Of a DNA stretch of 64,000 bases, positions 45,758-54,682 are shown piece by piece. Position numbers and translations under genes: made by a program. The notes under the pieces were generated by a model. The model worked only from the letters and a program-made list of their open reading frames with translations. It did no database searches and was not told the DNA's origin. The stretch's first letter is position 1; each line of letters starts with the position of its first letter. Source of the DNA: Methylomonas methanica MC09 (GTDB lineage Bacteria; Pseudomonadota; Gammaproteobacteria; Methylococcales; Methylomonadaceae); contig NC_015572.1 of the NCBI RefSeq assembly GCF_000214665.1, positions 2,728,001-2,792,000 of the forward strand, written 5' to 3'.

Positions 45758-46420
45758 TCAGCGCTTCACCGCCAGCGTCAAGCCGTCCGCTACCGGCAAC
45801 AAGCTGATAGTGACGCGGGAATCGGCGTGAATTTTTGCATTCAAGGCGCGGATTGCTTGGGTGTCTTCATCGTCGAACGCCGGATCGGCCACTTGGCCGC
45901 TCCATAAAACATTGTCGATCAATATCAAACCGCCCTGGCGTAACAGACTCAGCGACCTTTCGTAATAACCATCGTAATTGGCCTTGTCCGCATCGATAAA
46001 GGCTAAATCGTAGCTGCCGGCCAAACCGTCCGCGAGCAGACTGTCCAAGGTATCCAAAGCCGGGCCCAAACGCAGGTCGATTTTGTGCGCAACGCCCGCC
46101 ATCTCCCAATAGCGGCGGGCGACATCGGTATGTTTTTTACTAATATCGCAGGCGGTGAGTTTACCGTCCGCAGGCAGGGCCAGCGCCAGACTGGTCGAGC
46201 TATATCCGGTAAATACGCCGATTTCCAGCAGACTGCGCGCGCCGATTAATTCGACCAATAAGGCCATGAATTGACCTTGTTCGGCGGCAATCTGCATGTT
46301 GGCCAGCGCATGACCGGCGGTTTCGTCTCTCAGTTTTTGCAATACCAACGGTTCGCGTAGCGAGTGGGTCAAAATGTAATCGTAAACCGCATCGGTAACC
46401 AAAGTACGTTTAGTAGACAT
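45758..46420 (-). CDS. SAM-dependent O-methyltransferase (caffeoyl-CoA OMT-like)
   Basis: This 220-residue class I methyltransferase of the Methyltransf_3 family shows ANMQIAAEQGQFMALLVELI, the SAM motif I LEIGVFTGYSSTSLALAL, motif II LTACDISKKHTDVARRYWEM, the metal-binding/post-II YDLAFIDADKANYDGYYE and motif GGLILIDNVLWSGQVADP. Divalent-metal ligands are the Asp residues in FIDAD and the Asp/Asn in IDNVLW. It is complete and normal in length. The acceptor is probably a small catechol-like compound, but bacterial members are often unassigned. It stands alone on the minus strand. Confidence 0.9.
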   Translation of the reverse strand: MSTKRTLVTDAVYDYILTHSLREPLVLQKLRDETAGHALANMQIAAEQGQFMALLVELIGARSLLEIGVFTGYSSTSLALALPADGKLTACDISKKHTDVARRYWEMAGVAHKIDLRLGPALDTLDSLLADGLAGSYDLAFIDADKANYDGYYERSLSLLRQGGLILIDNVLWSGQVADPAFDDEDTQAIRALNAKIHADSRVTISLLPVADGLTLAVKR

Positions 46421-46640
46421 GGCGAAAATGTGTAGTTAAGGCGGAAAGGCCGCGTGGAGAGCGTGGGACATCGGCTCTAGACTAACCCGATTGGCTTGGC
46501 GATTAAAGTGGTTACGTTAAATTGAATTTCAAGCCGCCGCGGACTCGGATAACCGATAGGTTCCGGCCCTCATAGAAAGTCGGAGAAATACATTAGCGTT
46601 TTCCCATATATCACAAATACCGCGACACACTTTAAACCAC

Positions 46641-46661
46641 TGGTTTATATTTTATAAACCA
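46641..46661. promoter_or_regulatory. AT-rich palindrome upstream of carbonic anhydrase
   Basis: TGGTTTATATTTTATAAACC plus A is a 21-bp perfect palindrome. TTTAAACC occurs again on both sides (46631 and 46671). A TATACAAT -10-like box follows at 46692. The arrangement looks like an operator over a promoter. The binding protein is unknown. Confidence 0.45.
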
Positions 46662-46723
46662 AACAAAGTCTTTAAACCGATACACCGCCTGTATACAATC
46701 CGCGCCGGAGATAGTCGTTACAC

Positions 46724-46758
46724 CGTCCGGCTTTGATTCGTCTGGCCGGACGTTTTTT
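46724..46758 (+). terminator. Intrinsic-terminator-like hairpin in carbonic anhydrase leader
   Basis: CGTCCGGC (46724-46731) pairs with GCCGGACG (46745-46752), followed by TTTTTT. It lies 18 bp before the carbonic anhydrase ATG and downstream of the apparent promoter. It would therefore terminate either upstream transcription or the gene's own leader (attenuation). Confidence 0.6.
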
Positions 46759-46775
46759 CACACACTGAGATTTTT

Positions 46776-47354
46776 ATGAGCAAAATTCTAAATGAAGTTC
46801 TTCTGGCCAACCGCGATTACGTATCCGGTTTTGACAAAGGCGGCTTGGCCATGCCGCCTGCTCGTCAATTCGCCATCCTCACCTGCATGGATGCCCGTCT
46901 GGATCCGACCAAGTATGCGGGATTGTCGGAAGGCGACGCCCATGTCATCCGTAACGCCGGCGGCCGCGCCAGCGACGATGCCATCCGGTCGCTGGTCATT
47001 TCCCACAAATTACTCGGCACCAAGGAGTGGTTCGTGATTCACCACACCGATTGCGGCATGGAAACATTCACCAATGAAATCATGAGCGACTTACTGGCCA
47101 GCAGCCTGGAAACCGCCAGCATCGACGCCTCCGGCTGGCACGATCACGGCGCCGGCCCCGGCTCCACCGATGGCAAATTCATCAACTGGTTGACCATTAA
47201 AAACCAGGCCGAAAGCGTCTTGGAAGACGTCAAAAGAATCAAATCCCATCCGTTGGTAGCGTCCAACATTCCGGTTTACGGCTATGTATACGACGTTAAA
47301 ACCGGCGGCTTAATTGAAATACCAGAGGCAACCGAAGCGGGTCGCGCCAGTTAA
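46776..47354 (+). CDS. Beta-class carbonic anhydrase
   Basis: This 192-residue protein interconverts CO2 and bicarbonate using a zinc held by Cys37 (LTCMDARLD, with the Asp39-Arg41 dyad), His90 and Cys93 ([10 protein letters not shown]). The conserved [19 protein letters not shown] follows the first ligand. It belongs to the short, plant/Rv1284-like beta subclass typical of bacteria. It has no signal sequence, so it is cytoplasmic. It appears monocistronic, with a palindrome and terminator-like hairpin in its leader. In a methanotroph it could serve carboxylation reactions, but that is inference. Confidence 0.92.
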   Translation: MSKILNEVLLANRDYVSGFDKGGLAMPPARQFAILTCMDARLDPTKYAGLSEGDAHVIRNAGGRASDDAIRSLVISHKLLGTKEWFVIHHTDCGMETFTNEIMSDLLASSLETASIDASGWHDHGAGPGSTDGKFINWLTIKNQAESVLEDVKRIKSHPLVASNIPVYGYVYDVKTGGLIEIPEATEAGRAS

Positions 47355-47601
47355 TTCAAGATAAACAATAAGAATAAAACCGGATCGGACGCGGCGCATA
47401 CTGCCGGCTTCGATCCCAAATTCGGGGAGTCGGCCCGCCGGCAAAAAACATAATTCAATCCGGCCATTACGCCTCTCCCCTATCGGACAAACGGCGCCGC
47501 GCATTAAAAAAACTACAAGCGGCGACCGTTATCCAGTACATTTGCCCAACATACCGGGATAATCGCCCCTTATTCCGATTCGTCCAAAAGGAAATGTACT
47601 C

Positions 47602-48630
47602 ATGACCAAACACCACATGGCGGCCATAGCATTAGTGGTCGCGTCAGGCTGTTTAATAGCCGGTTTTTATCTCCACCGCGATGCCCCAACCTCGACTCAA
47701 TTGACCCTTTACGGCAACATCGATATTCGCCAGGTCGAGCTGAGTTTTCGCGAACCGGAACGCATAGCGCAAATCCTGGTTAAAGAGGGCGAACAGGTCA
47801 AGGCCGGACAGTTGCTGGCCACCCAAGTCCTGAACGGTTACCAGTATCAAGTCGACTTGGCCGAAGCCCGTCTGGAAGCGCAGCAGCACCAACTCGACAA
47901 GCTGCTGCACGGCTCTAGACCGCAGGAAATCGGCATTGCCCGTAACGACGTGAAAGCCGCCGAAGCGTCCGTGACCTTGGCGAAAAAAGAATTGCAACGC
48001 CTGAAAACCCTGGCGATAAAAAAACTCGCGTCGCCCCAGTCCGTCGACAAAGCCAAGGCGGCCTATGATAGCGCGACGGAAAACCTGCAAGCCTTGAAAA
48101 AGCAATACGCCCTCACCTCAATCGGCCCGCGCGCGGAGGATATTCAAGTAGCCCGCGCGCAACTGAAAGTAGAGCAAGCCAGTCTGCAACTGGCGCAAAA
48201 ATCCTTACAGGATGCCCATTTACTGGCGCCGAGCGACGCCGTGGTGCAAAACCGTATCCTGGAACCCGGCGACATGGCCAGCGCGCAAACGCCGGTGTTG
48301 ACTCTGGCCTTGCAGGATCCGCTTTGGGCCCGCACTTATGTCGAGGAGCGCGATTTAGGCAAACTGCGCCACGGCATGCCGGCCCTGGTCAGTAGCGATA
48401 GCTTCCCCTCAAAACAGTATACTGGCTGGATCGGATACATATCGCCGACCGCCGAATTTACCCCCAAAGCCGTGGAAACCACCGAACTCCGAACCAGTCT
48501 GGTTTACCAGTTGCGGGTCTACGTCTGCAATCCGCAAGATCAGTTACGGCTGGGCATGCCGGTAACCGTAAACATCGATACCGCGCCCGCCTCTTCAACC
48601 GTCACCAACTGCCAAGCCGACGCATCGTGA
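47602..48630 (+). CDS. HlyD-family adaptor of ABC exporter (YbhG-like)
   Basis: This 342-residue periplasmic adaptor has AGGA before the ATG. It has an N-terminal anchor (MAAIALVVASGCLIAGFYLH), lipoyl half 1 (NIDIRQVELSFREPERIAQI), a long alpha-hairpin (residues 85-200, with AEARLEAQQHQLDKLLHGSR, a YbhG/YhiI trait) and lipoyl half 2 (DAHLLAPSDAVVQNRILEPG). Its end overlaps the next gene's start (ATCGTGA). Together with the next three genes it forms a complete HlyD-ATPase-permease-permease exporter in the order ybhG-F-S-R. An outer-membrane factor would have to come from elsewhere. Confidence 0.9.
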   Translation: MTKHHMAAIALVVASGCLIAGFYLHRDAPTSTQLTLYGNIDIRQVELSFREPERIAQILVKEGEQVKAGQLLATQVLNGYQYQVDLAEARLEAQQHQLDKLLHGSRPQEIGIARNDVKAAEASVTLAKKELQRLKTLAIKKLASPQSVDKAKAAYDSATENLQALKKQYALTSIGPRAEDIQVARAQLKVEQASLQLAQKSLQDAHLLAPSDAVVQNRILEPGDMASAQTPVLTLALQDPLWARTYVEERDLGKLRHGMPALVSSDSFPSKQYTGWIGYISPTAEFTPKAVETTELRTSLVYQLRVYVCNPQDQLRLGMPVTVNIDTAPASSTVTNCQADAS

Positions 48631-50411
48631 CGGCTGCCGCAAACGCCGGCAACACATCGCCGGCGCTGAACGTTCTGGACGTCGGTAAATCCTTTCCGGC
48701 CGGTGGGCGCCGAGTCACGGCGCTGCAAAACGTGTCTTTGCGATTGCACGGCGGCGTCACCGCGCTGGTCGGTCCGGACGGTGCCGGCAAAACCACCTTG
48801 TTGCGGCTGGCTGCCGGCTTGCTGTTACCGGACTATGGCAAAGTTGAAAGTTTCGGCATGGATACGGCCGAAGCCGGCGAGCGGTTGCATCGTCTGATCG
48901 GTTACATGCCGCAGCGTTTCGGCCTTTACGAAGATCTGAGCGTCTTGGAAAATTTGCATCTGTATGCCGATTTGCACGGTATGGACAGCCGGGAACGCCA
49001 ACAACGGTTTGACGAGCTGATGCGCATGACCGGGCTGGCCAAATTCAACGACCGCCTGGCCGGTCGGCTGTCCGGCGGCATGAAACAAAAACTGGGCTTG
49101 GCTTGTACCCTGATCAACCGGCCCCGCCTGTTGTTATTGGACGAACCGTCCGTCGGCGTCGACCCGGTGTCGCGCCGCGAACTCTGGCGCATTATCGAAA
49201 CCTTGGTGCGGGAGTTCGCCGCCACGGTCCTGCTCAGCACCGCCTATATGGACGAGGCCGAACGCTGCGATCATGTCATTCTGCTGGACCAGGGCCGCAT
49301 ACTGCGGCAAGGCAGTCCGGCCGAATTTCACGCGTTGACCGAGGGTCGCGGCTTTACCTTATCCAGCCCCATGCTGTCGAATCGCACCGTGCAGCAGCGG
49401 GCTGCGGCGCTGCCGGGTACTATCGATGCCGTGGTGCAAGGCGAGGCAGTTCGGGTCATCTTGCGCGCCGGAACGGAACCCGACTGGCAAGCCGGCTTCA
49501 GCGAAGCCGAGCAGCTGCAATGCCGGTCAGCCGCACCGCGCCTGGAAGACGCCTTTATTACCCTGTTACTGGAACAGCGTCCGCCGGACAAAGCGCCGCC
49601 GCCGATTTGCCTGACAGCAGTTGATAACACGGCACCGGCCTGCGCCGCCGATCAACCCGCCATCATCGAAGTCGATGCGGTGGACCGCTGGTTCGGCAAA
49701 TTTCAGGCGGTCAAAAAACTGTCGTTTCGAGTATGCCAAGGTGAGATTTTCGGCCTGCTGGGTGCCAATGGCGCCGGCAAAACCACTACCTTCCGCATGT
49801 TATGCGGCCTGCTGCCGGCCAGCAACGGTAAATTAAGCGTGGCCGGGGTGGATTTACGCCGCGCTGCCGCCAAGGCTCGCGCGCGTCTGGGGTATATGTC
49901 GCAAAAATTCTCCCTGTACGGCCAACTGTCGGTGCGGCAAAACCTGGAATTCTTCAGCCATGCCTACGGTTTGCGCCACCCGCATCGCCAACAACGCATG
50001 GAGTGGGCTTTGCAGCAGTTCGACCTGCAAGCATTCGCCGATACCAACAGCACCGATCTGGCCCTGGGTTACAAACAACGGCTGGCTCTGGCCTGCGCGC
50101 TGATGCACGAACCGGCCATCCTGTTTCTGGACGAACCCACCTCGGGTATAGACCCGTTGGCGCGGCGGGAATTCTGGACCCGCATTAACCAACTGGCCGG
50201 CGAAGGCGTGACCATCCTGGTGACCACGCATTTCATGGAAGAAGCCGAATATTGCGACCGGCTGCTGATCATGCGCGAGGGCGACATTCTGGCGGCCGGC
50301 ACCCCGGCCGAGATCAAACGCCTGAGTAGTTCGAGAGGACAAGCCCCCGCCGACAGCATGGAAGAAGCCTTTATTCGGCTGGTGGAGACCGGCGAGGCGG
50401 CAAAGCAATGA
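48627..50411 (+). CDS. Tandem ABC-transporter ATPase (YbhF-like)
   Basis: This 594-residue protein carries two nucleotide-binding domains. NBD1 has Walker A VGPDGAGKTTLLRLA, signature RLSGGMKQKLGLAC and Walker B RLLLLDEPSVGVD. NBD2 (from about residue 345) has Walker A LGANGAGKTTTFRML, a degenerate signature DLALGYKQRLALAC and Walker B ILFLDEPTSGID with the H-loop in LVTTHFMEEAEY. The asymmetry is characteristic of the YbhF family. It energises export through the two ABC-2 permeases downstream. It starts at GTG overlapping the adaptor stop and ends overlapping the next ATG by four bases. Confidence 0.92.
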   Translation: MTAAANAGNTSPALNVLDVGKSFPAGGRRVTALQNVSLRLHGGVTALVGPDGAGKTTLLRLAAGLLLPDYGKVESFGMDTAEAGERLHRLIGYMPQRFGLYEDLSVLENLHLYADLHGMDSRERQQRFDELMRMTGLAKFNDRLAGRLSGGMKQKLGLACTLINRPRLLLLDEPSVGVDPVSRRELWRIIETLVREFAATVLLSTAYMDEAERCDHVILLDQGRILRQGSPAEFHALTEGRGFTLSSPMLSNRTVQQRAAALPGTIDAVVQGEAVRVILRAGTEPDWQAGFSEAEQLQCRSAAPRLEDAFITLLLEQRPPDKAPPPICLTAVDNTAPACAADQPAIIEVDAVDRWFGKFQAVKKLSFRVCQGEIFGLLGANGAGKTTTFRMLCGLLPASNGKLSVAGVDLRRAAAKARARLGYMSQKFSLYGQLSVRQNLEFFSHAYGLRHPHRQQRMEWALQQFDLQAFADTNSTDLALGYKQRLALACALMHEPAILFLDEPTSGIDPLARREFWTRINQLAGEGVTILVTTHFMEEAEYCDRLLIMREGDILAAGTPAEIKRLSSSRGQAPADSMEEAFIRLVETGEAAKQ

Positions 50412-51529
50412 AGGCATCCCGCCAACGCTTGAACGGCCTGATACGTAAGGAGTTTCTGCAAGTACTTCGCGATCCCAGCAGTTTGGCTATCGCCTTCGTA
50501 ATGCCGGTATTTTTGCTATTGCTGTTCGGTTACGGCGTTTCTTTGGATGCCAAACACGTACCGGTCGGCTTGGTGGTAGAACATAGATCGTCGGAAAGCC
50601 GCGAGTTTACCGCCGGTTTCGAGCATTCGGAGTATTTTCAAACCTACTACTTCGCCAACATGCAGACCGCCCAACAAGCCCTGCGCGCTAAGCAGATCAA
50701 CGCCATCGTGCATTTGCGGGCCGATTTCGCGCGGCAACTGGCCGGCAGCGAACCCGCCGCGATTCAGGTGATTCTGGACGGTGTGGACGCCAATAACGCC
50801 CGACTACTCAACGGCTATATTCAAGGCGTTTGGGAAAGATGGTTGAATGCCCGCGCCGAACGGCAGGGCCACAGCCCGCCCGCAGCGGTGCAATTGCAGC
50901 CGCGTATCTGGTACAACAGCGCGCTGCGCAGCCGCAATTTTCTGGTGCCGGGCCTGATTGCCTTGATCATGACCCTGATCGGCGCATTACTGACGGCACT
51001 GGTGATGGCCCGCGAATGGGAGCGCGGCACCCTGGAAGCCTTAATAGCCACGCCGGTCAGTATCCGCGAAGTATTGCTGGGTAAGTTGATCCCTTACTAC
51101 CTGCTGGGCATGGGCGGCATGTTGTTATCCATCGCCATGGCGGTATGGTTGTTTCAAGTGCCGATGCTGGGCTCGCTGGGCGTGTTGCTGGTGTGCGGTT
51201 CGTTGTTCATGCTGGTGGCGCTGGGCATGGGCCTGCTGATTTCCATCGCCGCCAAAAACCAATTCGTGGCCGGCCAGGTCGCCATCATCGTCACCTTCCT
51301 GCCGGCCTTCATCCTGTCCGGCTTTCTGTTCAACATAGACAGTATGCCGGCCGCCGTACAGGCGTTTACCTATCTGGTGGCGGCCCGTTATTTCGTCGCC
51401 ATTCTGCAGACCGTGTTTCTGGCGGGCAACGTCTGGGCCATCATCGTACCGAATGCGCTGGCCTTGGCGCTGATGGCGGCGGTGTTTTTGGGCTTGGCTC
51501 TGTGGCGCGCGCCGCGCCGCCTGGAATAA
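50408..51529 (+). CDS. ABC-2 type permease (YbhS-like)
   Basis: This 373-residue inner-membrane permease has an N-terminal helix (PSSLAIAFVMPVFLLLLFGY), a large extracytoplasmic domain (residues 45-185) and five C-terminal helices (GLIALIMTLIGALLTALVMA, LLGMGGMLLSIAMAVWLFQV, LGVLLVCGSLFMLVALGMGL, IIVTFLPAFILSGFLFNIDS, WAIIVPNALALALMAAVFLG). The coupling element REWERGTLEALIATPVSIRE is conserved in ABC-2 exporters. It pairs with the next gene product as a heterodimer. The substrate is unknown; the E. coli counterpart exports drugs and cations. Confidence 0.9.
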   Translation: MKASRQRLNGLIRKEFLQVLRDPSSLAIAFVMPVFLLLLFGYGVSLDAKHVPVGLVVEHRSSESREFTAGFEHSEYFQTYYFANMQTAQQALRAKQINAIVHLRADFARQLAGSEPAAIQVILDGVDANNARLLNGYIQGVWERWLNARAERQGHSPPAAVQLQPRIWYNSALRSRNFLVPGLIALIMTLIGALLTALVMAREWERGTLEALIATPVSIREVLLGKLIPYYLLGMGGMLLSIAMAVWLFQVPMLGSLGVLLVCGSLFMLVALGMGLLISIAAKNQFVAGQVAIIVTFLPAFILSGFLFNIDSMPAAVQAFTYLVAARYFVAILQTVFLAGNVWAIIVPNALALALMAAVFLGLALWRAPRRLE

Positions 51530-51532
51530 GCT

Positions 51533-52645
51533 ATGTGGTTACGTATTTACGCCTTGCTGATCAAGGAGTTTTTAAATCTGCTCAAGGATAAAAAGAGCCG
51601 TTTCGTACTCATCGTACCGCCTGTCATACAGTTGTTCGTGTTCGGTTACGCGGCGACTTACGACCTTAACCAGGTGCCGATAGCGGTTTACAACGAAGAT
51701 AAGGGACAAGCTTCCCGCGAATTGATTGCCCGCTTTACCGGTGCGCCGGCCTTTAAAGAAGTATTGCGCATCGAACGCCATGCACAAATCGCCGATGCGC
51801 TGGACAGCAAACAGGTATTACTGGTGCTGCATGTGGGTGAACATTTCAGCCGCGACCTGTTGACGGGCCGGCAACCGGCTGTCGCACAGCTGTTGTTGGA
51901 CGGCCGCGATTCCAATACCGCGCAGATCGCCCTGGGTTACGCGCAGTCCGTGATCAGCGGTTTCAATCTGGCCTGGGCCCGACAGCGAAAAAACGCCTTG
52001 CCGCCGGCCAAACTGGTGGTGCGGGCCTGGTTCAATCCCAACCTGGAAAGCCGCTGGTTTATCGTGCCCGGTATTGTCGGCCTTTTGACGCTGGTGGTGA
52101 CGATGATAGTCACCGCGCTATCGGTAGCGCGCGAACGCGAGCAAGGTACCTTCGATCAGTTACTGGTCACGCCGCTGACTCCGGCGGAAATCCTGGTAGG
52201 CAAGGCGGTGCCGGGCTTGCTGATCGGCGTGTTTGAAGCGTCCTTCAGTATATTGATGGCGGTGTTTTGGTTTCAAGTGCCGTTGCTCGGCAGTCTGGCG
52301 GCCTTGTATCTGGGAATCGTGCTGTATGTATTCTCGGTAATCGGTGTCGGCTTAATGATCTCCTCGTTGTCGGTCACCCAGCAACAAGGTTTGCTGGGCG
52401 GTTTTCTGGTCATTGTGCCGGCGGTTATTTTGTCGGGCTACGCCACCCCTATCGCCAACATGCCGGTCTGGGTACAGCATTTAACCCTGATTAACCCGCT
52501 ACGCTATTTTTTGGTAATCATTCGCGGCGTGTTCCTGGAAGGCTTGGGCGCCGGGGATTTGCTCGACGAATATTGGCCGCTGGCGGTCATCGGCCTCTGC
52601 TGTCTGGTCTGCGCCGGCTGGTTGTTCAGGAAACGCCTGTATTGA
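51533..52645 (+). CDS. ABC-2 type permease (YbhR-like)
   Basis: This 370-residue paralogue of the preceding permease has the same topology: one N-terminal helix (SRFVLIVPPVIQLFVFGYAA), an external domain and five helices (FIVPGIVGLLTLVVTMIVTA, PLLGSLAALYLGIVLYVFSV, GGFLVIVPAVILSGYATPI). The motif REREQGTFDQLLVTPLTPAE matches the coupling helix. It begins 3 bp after the YbhS-like stop and is the last gene of the four-gene exporter operon. It converges on an epimerase gene with 96 bp between the stops. Confidence 0.9.
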   Translation: MWLRIYALLIKEFLNLLKDKKSRFVLIVPPVIQLFVFGYAATYDLNQVPIAVYNEDKGQASRELIARFTGAPAFKEVLRIERHAQIADALDSKQVLLVLHVGEHFSRDLLTGRQPAVAQLLLDGRDSNTAQIALGYAQSVISGFNLAWARQRKNALPPAKLVVRAWFNPNLESRWFIVPGIVGLLTLVVTMIVTALSVAREREQGTFDQLLVTPLTPAEILVGKAVPGLLIGVFEASFSILMAVFWFQVPLLGSLAALYLGIVLYVFSVIGVGLMISSLSVTQQQGLLGGFLVIVPAVILSGYATPIANMPVWVQHLTLINPLRYFLVIIRGVFLEGLGAGDLLDEYWPLAVIGLCCLVCAGWLFRKRLY

Positions 52646-52741
52646 GCCGGGCGCCACATGTTCCGTAGATAAAGGCGCAATCCATTCAAAACGCCCACAT
52701 CATAAGCGCGGCCGGCAGCCCAAGCCGCGCTGAACGTCCGT

Positions 52742-53602
52742 TCAGTAGCGTTCTTTGATAAAGCGCAAAGCCTTGCCTGCCAGATCGTCCGAGTCGTGCC
52801 ACAAATTGCGCCAGACGCACAAAGTGTTGGACAGGTTGGGGTCGACCACTTCCGAAGAAAAGGATTCGAAGGTAATCGGCCCCTGAAAATCGATTTTTTT
52901 CAGCGCCGCGAAAAAACTGTCGAAATCGACATTGCCGGTCCCCAGATAGCCTCGGTGGCTTTCGCCGATATGCACGTAACCGAGCTTATCCTTGGCCGCC
53001 AGCACCGATTTTTCCATGCCGTCTTCTTCGATGTTCATATGGTAAGTGTCCAAATGCAGATAAGCGTTGGGCCGGTCGACTTCGTCCAGAAACGCCAAGC
53101 CTTCCAGGCCGGTATTCATGATATTGGTTTCGTAGCGGTTAACCACTTCCAGATTGATATTAAGATTTTTCTCGCCGGCGTAGTCGGCCAGCCGCTGCAT
53201 GGCCGCCACCGAATTGGCCCGGTTTTGGCGGGACGCAGGACCCGGATATTTACCCAGCGCGCAATAAATGACGCCGCACAATTCCTTACCGCCTATGCCA
53301 TGCAACACGTCAGTGGCTTTACGCAGCAGTTCGTCGCCTTTGGCAATAATGGCCGGATCGGTGCTGGTAACATCCGTAGCCGGCGACAAACCGAGCGACG
53401 CGTGGGCTCGTATATCGAATTCCTGCAATAAATCCCGGGTCAGCGCGATATCCACTTTCCAGGGATCCAGCAAGGCGATTTCGATATAGTCGTAACCCGC
53501 CCGCGCCGCGCCGCCGATGGCCTTGCGCGCGCCTTCCGGCGTCCAGTCTCCCGACCACACCAGTGCGTGTCCGCCGTACTCCAATGATTTACCGTTTGCC
53601 AT
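52742..53602 (-). CDS. Ketose 3-epimerase (D-tagatose/D-psicose 3-epimerase family)
   Basis: This 286-residue TIM-barrel protein has GGGAG upstream. The metal and catalytic residues fall at the classic positions of the family: Glu152 (EVVNRYETN), Asp185 (HLDTYHMNIEE), His211 (HIGESHRGYLG) and Glu246 (ITFESFSSEV). It should invert C3 of a ketose using a bound Mn or Co ion, for example tagatose-sorbose or fructose-psicose. No sugar transporter or kinase adjoins it, so the natural substrate is open; a sugar-phosphate or inositol-type substrate cannot be excluded. It is separated from the response-regulator gene upstream by 144 bp. Confidence 0.87.
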   Translation of the reverse strand: MANGKSLEYGGHALVWSGDWTPEGARKAIGGAARAGYDYIEIALLDPWKVDIALTRDLLQEFDIRAHASLGLSPATDVTSTDPAIIAKGDELLRKATDVLHGIGGKELCGVIYCALGKYPGPASRQNRANSVAAMQRLADYAGEKNLNINLEVVNRYETNIMNTGLEGLAFLDEVDRPNAYLHLDTYHMNIEEDGMEKSVLAAKDKLGYVHIGESHRGYLGTGNVDFDSFFAALKKIDFQGPITFESFSSEVVDPNLSNTLCVWRNLWHDSDDLAGKALRFIKERY

Positions 53603-53746
53603 AACCCCTGTCTCCCGTGTTTATTCTAGTTATATGAGTGTCGCGGATTCTAAGCCAAGCCCCTTGGCGCTGACAATGCCGTCCCGAACCGCGGACACTG
53701 CAACGAATGTCCGCAACCGAAATCGTCCATCGGTAAAAAACCGATG

Positions 53747-54682
53747 TCAGCCGCGCTCCAACACCATGGCCACCGCGGCCGCCCGGGTGGAGACGCCCAA
53801 TTTTTCAAAGATGTGTTCCAGGTGTTTGTTAACGGTACGGGGACTGGTGTTAAGGATGATGCCGATCTCCTTATTGGTTTTACCTCGGGCTATCCACATC
53901 AGAATCTCCGCTTCGCGAAACGTCAGTTTCAGTTTGCCGCGTAGCGCCTGCAAGTCCCATTCGGCGTTGTTGTCTTCCCGCTGCAATAACAACAGGTATT
54001 CATCGGGATGCTCGCAGGCCCGGATACTGGCGCAAAACCCCGGCAGCAAAGCTATTTCGACGGCTTCCTCAGTCGCAGACCCGGCTTGTTGCCGCCAAGT
54101 GCGAAACCAATCCAGCATTTTGCCGGGCAATAGATCCTTTACCCGACCAGCCTGTTGCGCGGCGGTTTGAGTATGGTATTCGGTCATCCAAGTCTCGGCG
54201 GCCGGCGTCATCCAGACTATCCGCCCAGAGCCGTCGACCGCCATGGCCGCAAATTCGCCATTGGCCAGCAATTGCTCGGCTCGCCGCAGGTTGCGGGTTT
54301 GACTCAAATGCACCTCGATACGCGCCAGCACTTCGGCGGGCCGAATCGGTTTGACGATGTAATCCAGCGCGCCTTCGCCGAAGCCGCGCAGCAAGTCGTC
54401 CAACTCGCTGAGGCCGGTCATGAACAACACCGGAATGGCGGCGGTCTCCGGATCGGCTTTCAGTCGGGCGCAGGTTTCGAAGCCGTCGATGCCCGGCATC
54501 ATCACATCCAGCAGAATGATGTCGGGCTTGATGTATTGAATTTGTTCTAGCGCCGCGCTGCCGTCTATGGCGACCAATACCCGGTAATGCGCTTCCGACA
54601 GGGTATCGGACAACAGCGCCAGATTGCCCGGTGTATCGTCAACTATCAACACCGTGCCGTTGTTAACGGAAGATTCCATCAT
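53747..54682 (-). CDS. LuxR/NarL-type response regulator with central sensor-like domain
   Basis: This 311-residue protein has a receiver domain (TVLIVDDTPGNLALLSDTLS, phosphoacceptor Asp in DIILLDVMMPGID, Lys in YIVKPIRPAEV), a middle PAS-like segment (EFAAMAVDGSGRIVWMTPAA) and a LuxR HTH (LTFREAEILMWIARGKTNKE, LNTSPRTVNKHLEHIFEKLG). It starts at an ATG overlapping the stop of the kinase gene (ATGA), so the two form a co-translated signalling pair. Because the kinase already has its own receiver, the pair may form a phosphorelay. Nearby porin and urt genes are plausible targets. Confidence 0.9.
   Translation of the reverse strand: MMESSVNNGTVLIVDDTPGNLALLSDTLSEAHYRVLVAIDGSAALEQIQYIKPDIILLDVMMPGIDGFETCARLKADPETAAIPVLFMTGLSELDDLLRGFGEGALDYIVKPIRPAEVLARIEVHLSQTRNLRRAEQLLANGEFAAMAVDGSGRIVWMTPAAETWMTEYHTQTAAQQAGRVKDLLPGKMLDWFRTWRQQAGSATEEAVEIALLPGFCASIRACEHPDEYLLLLQREDNNAEWDLQALRGKLKLTFREAEILMWIARGKTNKEIGIILNTSPRTVNKHLEHIFEKLGVSTRAAAVAMVLERG

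Noticed and set aside
45621..45830. 69-codon plus-strand frame near the methyltransferase end
   Set aside because: It overlaps the methyltransferase 3' end in antisense and has no ribosome site.
46700..46760. Fluoride riboswitch in the carbonic anhydrase leader
   Set aside because: GGAGAT is present, but the required complementary strand and pseudoknot pattern do not follow.
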